Below, piece by piece: positions 55,858-64,000 of a DNA stretch of 64,000 nt; positions within the stretch are counted from its first letter, which is position 1, and each line of letters begins with the position of its first letter. Made by a program: the position numbers and the translations under genes. The notes under the pieces were generated by a model, which was given only the letters and a program-made list of their open reading frames with translations, was not told the origin of the DNA and did no database searches. The DNA is from Tipula vernalis. Taxonomy: Eukaryota; Arthropoda; Insecta; Diptera; Tipulidae. The stretch lies in the NCBI GenBank assembly GCA_958295665.1, contig OY282560.1, positions 144,514,091 to 144,578,090 on the forward strand, read 5' to 3'.

Positions 55858-58107
55858 GCGTAACGTATACAATTATTGACACCCTTAAGGAAGAAATCTA
55901 CTTAAGCAGGTGTTGGTGATTCAGTTTTAAAAAAATTCCAATATTGCATTGAATGATTAAATTTCATATTAAAATATTCATTGTAAAAATTGTTGATTAT
56001 ATACCCAATTTTGTGAAACCTGTTAGAAAAGTACCATTACTCATTCACCCTTATATAATTATCGACACTATAGAAAAGAACAATAATTGAAACCCTTTAA
56101 CTAAATAGATCGCTAGCTACATAGCTACTTCGTAATAGAAATGTACCTGTATCAACAAAAAAAAATTAATTAAATTATTGTCAGTTGTTTAACAAGGAAC
56201 TACATTTTCAGTATCAAAATAAGAAAATATATTTCATTATCGTTTACGAAATAACAATTACAAATAATTAAAAAATAAAATATCGTACATTTGAACATAA
56301 AATTAGTAATAAAATATATCGCGAGCCATTCATTTAAAAAATATTTCTAAATTAAAAAAAATAAATTAGTGCATCAAACAAAGTTGTCTGCAAATCTGCA
56401 GAAACAATAATTAGGCAAATGACAAAGATAAATCATTTCATGATGATTCGTCGATTCCCTCGATATCGACTTTGTTGCTTGAATTATTTAAATGTTGGGT
56501 AGTATTAACGAAGAAAGTGGTTTTTTGGGGTATTGGTAAACAGTTTGGATTAAAATGAAGAAAAATTTTGTAAAGTATCTGATTTTCGTCTGTCCAAATT
56601 GATGTGTTGCCTTCACCATTAAAAGCATGCTTAAATTCATGTAGCGTGGGACCACTTACCAGTTCTTCGAATTTTTCATAAGACATCTGGATGTCTTTTT
56701 TAGTATCGTTTGGTTTTTCGGTTGATAACGTTGATGATTTTCTCAAGCATTTAGAAAAATCTATTGCAGTCTTGTCCTATGGAAATATTCCACATGCGAG
56801 AAACCCTTCTTTAATTGTTTCAGGTCCAATACATTTATCGATTACCTGTGCAACTAAAGGTGCAAACCTTTGTTTGGTTAGTAGCTCGCGAGGATTTTGT
56901 CGACGCCACTCAAGTACTGTTTTGTTCCAACCATTTTTAAGTGGTTTAAAAGCACTAACATCCGCTGGTTGCAAGATTCATGTCGCGTTTGGGTATAATT
57001 CGATTAGTACTATGCCTAATTGGACACATAGTTTGCTAACTTGAAGAGTTTGATGGATGCTATGGCCATCTACCAAATCAAATTACTGGGAATTGGGTAC
57101 CAATCCACAAGGTGTGGATGAAGAACTTTAGAAATGTATTCGTAAAATACTTCCTTTAGGCATCCCCAACCTTTAGGCAGCGATTATATAATGTCTTCAT
57201 GTACACTTTTATAAGGATATATGACCATAGGAGGAAATAAGACACCTGAAGCAGCTAATGAAAACATTACTGTGAGGTTAGTTTTAGCAATTCCCCTATC
57301 GACTTCATAAATATTTCTGGCCCCTTTAGCTGATAAGACAGGCTTAGTTTTTGGGCATTACAAAAAATTGGTCTCATCACCATTTAAAACGCTTGTTGGG
57401 TCATTTAAAATATAAAAAAATTGATTTTCTTTTAAATAACATTCAATGGAGGAAAACCAACCTTGAATATCATTTGATGCCACAGTGGCACTAGCTGCCG
57501 TTATAGGATCTGGCGTTCTTAGAGATATCGATGGGTCCTTCTGTAAAAATGCCCGAAATCATCCATTTCCAGGCATATTATTTAGGCCAAATGGATGCAC
57601 CCGTTTATTACGATCTAGGAATTCCTTTACTGCACTCATTAAGTCCTCTTTCCTTTTAGGAAATCTTTTTTTCTGAGAAGTAGCTATCCACTGCTCTTAA
57701 ATGTCTTCCTCTTCGTTGGTTAAAATTGTTTTAGGTCCGGGCCTGACTTTCTTGGATTTATCACTCAATCGAAAAATTAGAGTTGTTCGGGGAATGGCAA
57801 AATATTTCGCTTCCGCTTTTTTGGACATTTTCTTATTTGTAATGGCTTCAAGAGCTTTCTGGTCATCTATTTCCGTTTATTCACCGGTTGTTTTAGGCAT
57901 TTTAGAACTAAAAATTTATTAATGATACCCCTTAAAATTACAATAATTGACACTGTGTCAATTATTATAATCCAATATATCACAGCTATTGACACCTTGT
58001 GTCAATAATTGAACACATAATTTAGTCCTATTATTGACACCACAATTACATTTAGAAAGAGAAATTATTGTTTAAAACATTGAACACGTTGTATGTATAC
58101 GTTACGC
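55858..58107 (-). mobile_element. pogo-like (Tc1/mariner superfamily) transposon, inactive
   Basis: The ends read GCGTAACGTATACA inward from both sides, each flanked by TA (55856-55857 and 58108-58109), the target duplication of this superfamily. Length is 2250 bp. The interior carries a minus-strand pogo/jerky-type transposase with several stops. Both subterminal regions contain repeats of ATTATTGACAC, including palindromic pairs on the right side (57942-57966 and 57988-58006). Confidence 0.82.
56438..57900 (-). pseudogene. pogo-like transposase, multiple stops
   Basis: The start MPKTTGE at 57900 is followed by a stop at 57877-57879. The N-terminal helix-turn-helix region (KALEAITNKKMSKKAEAKYF) resembles psq/CENP-B DNA-binding domains. 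The DDE part keeps LNGDETNF (about 57380), GARNIYEVDRGIAKTNLTVM (about 57310), FPPMVIYPYK, LVDGH (about 57065) and LQPADVSAFKPLKNGW (about 56970). This is the three-Asp layout of pogo enzymes. Stops also lie near 57360 and 56985, and shifts occur between. The C-terminal ORF (56746-56438) includes SYEKFEELVSGP. It is inactive. Confidence 0.82.
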
Positions 58108-58254
58108 TATGCCTCACTCATCATAACACTTTAATTTCACTTAACACGTTTTATGCGACCATACAAAAACGAACACAAATTTAAAAAAATTACATAAATG
58201 AAACTAAACCAAGTGACTGCCAAGTTTTCCATCTATCCAATGTGTAGGACCTGT
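58108..58254. other. Short spacer
   Basis: AT-rich, no feature seen. Confidence 0.4.
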
Positions 58255-59600
58255 ACAAATTCGTTTATTTATTTATTTTGCAGGATCCTAATTGTCTCGA
58301 ATGACGGCGCATTGTGCAATTTGCTTGGTAAAGCACATGTTTTCATCAAAAGTAACCCCTAGGTCTTTAATCTCAAATACCTTTCGTAAAGGTATGCCAT
58401 TAATTAGATATTGTTGTATAACAGGGTTATCTTTCTGGTAGAACGATAAACTCTTACACTTGTTAATGTTAAGACTGAGACGGTTAAACTCACACCATTT
58501 CGATAGATTGCCGATGTCTTCTTGAAGCTTATTGCTATCACCGATGTTTTCGACTGTTTTGAAGATTTTAAGATCATCTGCAAATAAACATTAATACCTT
58601 AGATTGCTGTATTACTTCAGTAAATTCGTTGGGGTAACATGAATTAAATAGGATTCAAACCATGCAACCGAATCCGTATAACTGTTTCAACGTTTTACAA
58701 TGACTGATGGGGTCAAAGGCTTTCGCAAAGTCAGTATGCAACACATCAACTTGCTTATGCTTTTCAATTTCTTTAATGGTGTTGCCGGTATATCCGGTTT
58801 TCAGTTATAAAACCATGCTGACCGAAGATCTGAATGAGTTGTATAATACGCGTTCAAATAATTTGGGTATTGAAGATATTGATGTAATTCCTCTGTAACA
58901 AGAAACGTCATTTCTGGGCCCAGTTTTAAAAATTGGTGTTACTCTGGTTATTTTCCATTTATTTGAAAATACTGCTAGTTTTAAAGTGAAATCTAGTGAA
59001 ACCATTTTCTAGTGAAATCTTTTAACAATGAAGCAGCACTCGATTACGTTGTTTTTACCATTATTTCGATTTCCATTTCGATATCTTCTGACTTATATAC
59101 CGATTGAAAAAACTCAGCAGCGAGTCACCTGATTTACGGTCCTTGAAAGTCATACACGCTGGGCTTTAAAATATCTCCAAAAATGTTTTGAATAAATTCT
59201 TTATTTTTTTTCTTAATATGGCTAATCTAGTGCTTAAACTTTTGGTTAAACGCATTGAATTTATGTTTGCTTTCCTCGGAACAGAATTTCAGATTTTGTT
59301 TGTAAGCCTTGTCTTTCTTCTTATTTAGATTGATAAGTTTAGTATCGTGCCACGGAGGATATTGGTTTGGTTTGGCCACAGTAAATATAATTTTGTAGAA
59401 TTTCTTTACGTTAACATTTATGATGCTGTTGATAAGTTCCTTTTTGTAGTTAATCTCCCCTCAAGATAAACAGAAGGGTTCATTGTGTCGGTTTTACTGA
59501 AGTTGTAAGCAGTTTTGGTGATTAAAATTGACATTATTGCCGTTGCTTTCAAAAATTCTAGACGTCTACGTCTATTGTGTCGCAGCAGGTACTGTAATAT
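58255..59600 (-). pseudogene. LINE reverse-transcriptase remnant
   Basis: On the minus strand, in order, come a linker between endonuclease and RT (PPWHDTKLINLNKKKDKAYK, about 59355), then RT fingers (WKITRVTPIFKTGPRNDVSC, YRGITSISSIPKLFERVL, 58960-58840). A thumb segment (FEIKDLGVTFDENMCF, about 58370) is last. Shifts and stops separate the blocks, and a catalytic YADD/FADD box could not be confirmed. The 5' part and 3' end are missing. It is a Jockey/I-like element, distinct from the one at 7.5-12.1 kb. Confidence 0.72.
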
Positions 59601-60460
59601 GAGATCGATGAGCTAGGCGGAACATATGCAACTTATATGAAAACTGACATTTTTTAATTGCAACACATAACTGCTCGATGTACAGGTTGGATATCTCAGC
59701 TAACTCCGTGACCGACTTTGCAAATCTACCTACAAAAAGCCACCGTCGTAGCGCAATGGCATTAATTTCCTGGAAAGTTGACGGAATCGCTATAACGGGT
59801 GCTGTTGTTGCTGTTGATGATACAGATGCTGAAAATAATTATGCTAACTGTGGTACCGTTTGCGTAATAAACTTGAATTTCTGATGTTCCGCTGGTTGTG
59901 ATGTAATGACTTCTGGTATGACAATAAACGGTTTGGTCTAAGCGATCGTTACGGTGGTAGGTTGATCAGTTTGTGTTTACGATGATGGAGGAGGTTGTGT
60001 TGTTGTGATAAACGTGTTAAGCGACAACTGGCGGCTTCGGGTATAGCATTTTTCATAGACTCTTCTATTATTATTTCAAAATCTTTTTTTTTATTAATCC
60101 TTTTGAAAGAACTTTCCTGACATCTTTATGATATTTACTGAAACGTTTAATTTGTGTTGGAAACTGTACAGCTGTAGCTATTAACCTTATCGCACATATA
60201 ACCAAGGTATGCAAAAAACCATTCACCCCGCATTCCATGAACTTTAACACAATATATTAGTCAGTAAATTTCGATTTATTTTTTAATTTTATGTATCTAG
60301 CTGTAATGAACAATAATACGTAGGATAAAGAGGGATGACATTCGTCACTTTTTTCGTAAAGCCTTGTAAAAAAAAATAGAAACATGTTTGAAAAGATGAA
60401 AGTGGTAGCTAGTACAGACATCCTTTATGAATAATTTTCAATTAACATTACTTTTCTCTG
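59601..60460. other. Unassigned; one fairly open minus-strand stretch
   Basis: Between about 59970 and 59640 the minus strand reads for about 100 codons with one stop (segment LRRWLFVGRFAKSVTELAEI). It is upstream of the LINE linker and could be part of the same element, but I see no diagnostic motif. Confidence 0.35.
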
Positions 60461-60757
60461 TTGAATTTAAACAAAGGACTTTCAAAAGATGAATGTGCCC
60501 CGGCATGGGGTACAGAAATTTTGGTAACAAACATTGAAAATTATTTCGACAAATCAATTTGGAAATCAAATTTGGTGGCAGAACGCGAAGCCCATGCTGG
60601 ATGCTCAGGAATTGGCAATTTCATAACTATGTCATTTCATAAAACTGTAAGAAATTGGAAGAGTGGATTTACACAACTAAAGAATTTCGATATTAGCCGC
60701 TTGACGTTTGATAAAACAAAAAACGTAAAACAGGCAGGGATGGAGTTTCTTAAATAA
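60461..60757 (+). CDS. Uncharacterised open stretch, possible terminal exon
   Basis: Ninety-eight codons are open up to a TAA, with balanced amino-acid use (DECAPAWGTEILVTNIENYF, REAHAGCSGIGNFITMSFHK) unlike the AT-driven frames around it. No ATG lies near the beginning, so it would have to be an exon; a pyrimidine-rich stretch precedes it. An ATAAAAT follows the stop. I do not recognise a family and no partner exon is found. It may be a fragment of a host gene or of a mobile element. Confidence 0.3.
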   Translation: MNLNKGLSKDECAPAWGTEILVTNIENYFDKSIWKSNLVAEREAHAGCSGIGNFITMSFHKTVRNWKSGFTQLKNFDISRLTFDKTKNVKQAGMEFLK

Positions 60758-60849
60758 AATATTGCCAGAATTCAACCAATATCAGTATATTCAATAAGAC
60801 ACTATAAAAACAATTTGCTTATTGGAAAAAAATTTGGGAAAATTAAATT

Positions 60850-61640
60850 AGCCACAGAAAAATTTGTTTTTTACTTTCATAACCACTCCAGCCCTTTACT
60901 GAATTTCCAGGTTCCAGCACCAAATGGAGTACGTTTGTCAATGGATTTTAGTAAAATTTTATTTTTGAGTTATTAGGCCGATTCTATGAGTAGTTCCTAA
61001 TATAAAACCAAATTATTCACGCTCTGAAAATTTCTTGGGTCACCTTTTGAGGTCGGATTTGTTAAATAAAATAATAACCTCTAACACCACAAATGATATT
61101 TGGGTTGATGCCATTTATGAAACATTGTTTCACCAAATTTTCGTTTTTTTACATAGACAACATTCTTAATAAAACCATGGTTCAAATTAATTCAGGATAT
61201 TTTTGGGTTGAGATCACAAATAATATTCGCCAAATTTATTTGTATATACTTAGCTAATTCAGACTATCTTCTCAGTTTCCAGCATCAAATGTATAAATAT
61301 TAATTACTATTATAAAACCTATTTTTTCAAGGCTAGAAAAAGATTTCTGCCATAAGGTAGGGCTGGGATCAGAATTTTTAAAATAAAACATGGCCCAGCG
61401 GCAAGAAATATTTTGGAATACTATTCATACTAATGATTTTATGTCGAGACCATAACTCAAAAATTAGATTTGGCAGTTTTGGTTTTCCATACACAGTCAA
61501 CCCAGACAATTTTCTTCGACTCTAGCACCGAATGGAACACAAATATTTATCGATGTATTGTATTTTAGTGCAATTTTATTTCGGAGATATTATGCCGTTT
61601 CGATATAAAGAGTTCCTGTTGAAATTATTATTTTTCTGAT
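60850..61640. repeat. Decayed tandem repeat, ~300-bp period
   Basis: Blocks at about 60915-61000 and 61523-61615 are alike: CAGCACCAAATGGA against TAGCACCGAATGGA, then AATTTTATTT, TATTA, GCCG and AGTTCCT in the same order. A third, weaker copy (CCAGCATCAAATG) lies near 61277. Spacing is about 300 bp. The copies are strongly diverged. Confidence 0.45.
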
Positions 61641-61839
61641 CGCTCCTGAATTTTGTATTGGCGCTAATGAATTTAGGGATTTGAACGAATATCATCTAAA
61701 AACCAGGACAATGTAAGACATTTTCCTGGATGCGAACAGATCCAAAGTAACCATGTCGTCTGGTCACGCTTTTTCTACCTACTTACCTACCAAGGCGAGA
61801 AGGATAATGTGAAAATAAAACTGAAAGACCATTTCTACT

Positions 61840-61975
61840 GTCAACATTTAACCTTGCCAGACAAGAACGATGTATGGGAATCTGTATTTTATTCAAATGA
61901 AAACAAAATTTCCCATATCACACTGCATAAATTCATACTTCCATAAAACTTTCTAGTCTGGAAAGGTTAAATGAC
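61840..61975. repeat. Hairpin element, ~136 bp
   Basis: The left arm ATTTAACCTT-CCAGAC-AGAA is mirrored by TTCTAGTCTGGAAAGGTTAA on the right, with an inner TATGGGAA/TTCCCATA pairing. No ORF; probably a MITE. Confidence 0.5.
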
Positions 61976-63420
61976 TGCATAAATTACCTTACAGTATTAT
62001 TTCTATAAAGAGGTCCTAGTCAAATCTTAAGGAACGATTTGAGAGTGTTGTAAATCTAGATTTCGATACATCGTTTTTGTCCATACATCATCCGTACACC
62101 GCATAATTTGTCTTGCAGCGTAATTTTTATATTCAAGAGATCCTAATTTAAATATTTAAGCAAAGCAGATAAAAGTTTTTTGTTAAAATGAGGTAATCTT
62201 TATCATGTTTGAGTTTATCTGGTGCCTTGATGTTTTTCAATTGTAATAAACTTGGAACTATCTTTTTATAAGTTTTACCAACAAATCTTCAGATACTGAA
62301 GAAAAAGCATTGTGAAATTGAAGTAATTTAGTTCCCAAATATCACGTGTTTGAATTGATATTCTACACTAAAGTGATTGACATATTACTGCAAGAAAACC
62401 ATTTTATGGATTTTGTCGAAGAATGACCATTATAAATGAGATAAAATGCTTTAAGAGAATGACACCTATCTCCCAGAATATGGTTGGTTATGTTTTGTTA
62501 GTCACTACAGTTAGGATTCTTTCAAGAAACTATCACAGTTGGAGTGCCTTTTTATGTCAACTTTTTAAAAAGTGGGATAATTCAACTGTGCGTTAGGGCT
62601 GAGAATGCTGTCGAAAGTATATTCCATTTATTACAATTCGTACTTTCACAGTAGTATGTACATATATGCAGAATATTTTGAGGTCGTGTATAAACGATGG
62701 ATTGTAAGATGATGATGTTCTTTCATTCCGAAGTTTAAAACCCGCACCAACCGATAAGAAAATTAAAAAAAACTTGATTTCTAATAAAATGCACAAGCAA
62801 TACTAATAAAACTGTATTGCTCAATTTCTACTCAAATGTAATCAAACGTTCTGAATTTTTTTTTTTAATTTTCCGATAATCATTGCACTAACAATGCATC
62901 AAAAAACTTGGTTTTGTAGGTACAGCAGTTATTAGAACAGAGGAGTACAAAACGAAAGTGCGGAGTACAGGAGTAAGCACTAGGCGAAAGGAGTACAAAT
63001 ACTCCGATCGAACTCACTTCGACAGCATTGCAACGGAGTGACAAAAACATAAAACAAAATAAATATAGTTAAAACCAAAAATTAGTCTCGTCTCGGATAT
63101 TGACATGAGCGCACGTGCACTCCTCTAATAAATAAAAAACAAAAACACAAATACATATTACAAATTAAAATGTTTATTAGTGAAAAAATAAATTAAAATG
63201 TGTATTTTAATTAATAAAAATGGCGTGTACATCGAGGGATACATACGACACGCCATAATTTCATCGACGATAATTTTGATTTCAATTTGTGTTATTATCG
63301 CATGGGAAGAACCGTAATAAATTGCATTGTAGTGTCAGTTTACGGTATAGTGCTAGATCGTCGTCTACATTTAGCGATAATTCTGTTCATTTAGTGTCAG
63401 ATAGCGGGACGAGATCGATA
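61976..63420. other. Unassigned region
   Basis: No convincing ORF. The stretch at about 63200-63420 may be the leader of the gag that follows, but no LTR or primer site could be recognised. Confidence 0.35.
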
Positions 63421-64000
63421 ATGGCTAACGTAGTAATGACTGAGGATCAATTCCAGGCGTTGCTCCAAAAGATTAATAATAATTCAAATCGACCTCATAT
63501 TTCAAACACTCCAGCAACAGGTAATTTTGTTAACAAAATAGATTTAATGGGGAAAAATCAAATAGTGTTTGAAGCGTCTATCGACGCGATTTTAGTTTAT
63601 AAAGATTGTTGTAAGATTTCAGAAGAATATAGTCTCAAGGGGCCCCCTATGCTTCAGGAAGGATAAGCAGCTACTTGGTGGCAAGGTATCAAGTCTTCTA
63701 TTAAGAATTACAAAGAAGTTAGTGATTTGTTAGTTTCGGTTTTTGGTCAAAAAAGACCAATGGGTAAATTTAAAAAAAAACAATCTAATCAAAAAATCGA
63801 CCTGTAGGCTCGGCAGTTTCAGAAACCGTTCAGCTTGACATGGTTTAGTGTAATCTTATCAGGGTTATACGGAAAACAGTAAAAACGGATGTTATAAAAT
63901 CTTTCGATGAATTATTTGAATTCGCTCGACTGGTGGATGATTTTTATGAGTAGGTTCACTCAAATGATATCAAATCGCTTATTAATTCGAAAGCCGGAGA
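63421..64000 (+). pseudogene. Ty3/Gypsy-type gag (capsid) fragment, running off the window
   Basis: From ATG 63421 (MANVVMTEDQFQALLQK) the frame is open for 81 codons and is stopped by TAA at 63664-63666. The same frame then continues with AATWWQGIKSS and VFGQKRPMGKF, the capsid segment that follows in related retrotransposon gags, so the stop is an internal lesion. Later sequence up to 64000 also carries stops. The sequence is not close to the gag of the 34-51 kb element; it is a different Gypsy lineage, or a relative of insect capsid-derived genes. Confidence 0.6.

Overview
This 64 kb window reads as AT-rich nuclear DNA of an insect or closely related arthropod. Its open reading frames are almost all transposable-element genes of families common in insects: Ty3/Gypsy, Jockey-type LINEs, Helitron, PIF/Harbinger and pogo-like. 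Several genes have short introns with GT..AG borders, and there are AATAAA signals and long simple repeats. I see no bacterial operon, rRNA, tRNA or CRISPR array. The species cannot be named from the sequence. No confident, complete host gene is visible; the best host candidate is the 3' part of a spliced gene on the minus strand (18.6-19.5 kb).

Layout. 0-7.5 kb: hairpin MITE-like elements, one uncharacterised ORF (1188-1691), a decayed LINE RT fragment, a decayed Gypsy fragment and a fold-back element. 7.5-12.1 kb: a nearly full-length but mutated Jockey-type LINE (minus). 12.6-13.5 kb: a non-autonomous element with inverted arrays of a ~16-bp repeat and an 88-bp perfect palindrome. 14.5-15.8 kb: a second LINE remnant. 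16.9-17.1 kb: a 208-bp (TA)n tract. 18.6-19.5 kb: putative host exons. 19.66-22.37 kb: a structurally complete Harbinger transposon with an intact transposase and an intact convergent MADF-BESS gene. 23.6-27.4 kb: a truncated, mutated Gypsy element (minus). 27.7-32.7 kb: a complete-ended Helitron whose Rep-helicase gene has two introns and two lesions.

34.1-51.1 kb is the dominant structure. It holds two head-to-tail copies of one Ty3/Gypsy retrotransposon (minus strand) that share the middle LTR (LTR-body-LTR-body-LTR). A single 4-bp target duplication (ATTT) flanks the whole array. Both copies have intact gag and pol, a tRNA-Lys-type primer binding site, and a canonical G-GGA-AAC slippery heptamer that joins gag to pol by a -1 shift. 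I found only four differences among the compared parts, so the array is very young, or is a haplotype or assembly duplication.

51.2-54.1 kb: a gutted second Helitron (minus). 55.9-58.1 kb: a pogo-like DNA transposon with intact ends and palindromic subterminal motifs but a dead transposase. 58.2-59.6 kb: a LINE remnant. 59.6-63.4 kb: mostly unassignable, with one open exon-like stretch, a decayed ~300-bp repeat and a hairpin. 63.4-64 kb: the start of a broken Gypsy-type gag that runs off the window.

Functionally, the window is a nested graveyard of mobile elements. Two could still be competent: the Harbinger (transposase plus DNA-binding partner) and the tandem Gypsy pair (gag, protease, RT, RNase H, integrase; no env).
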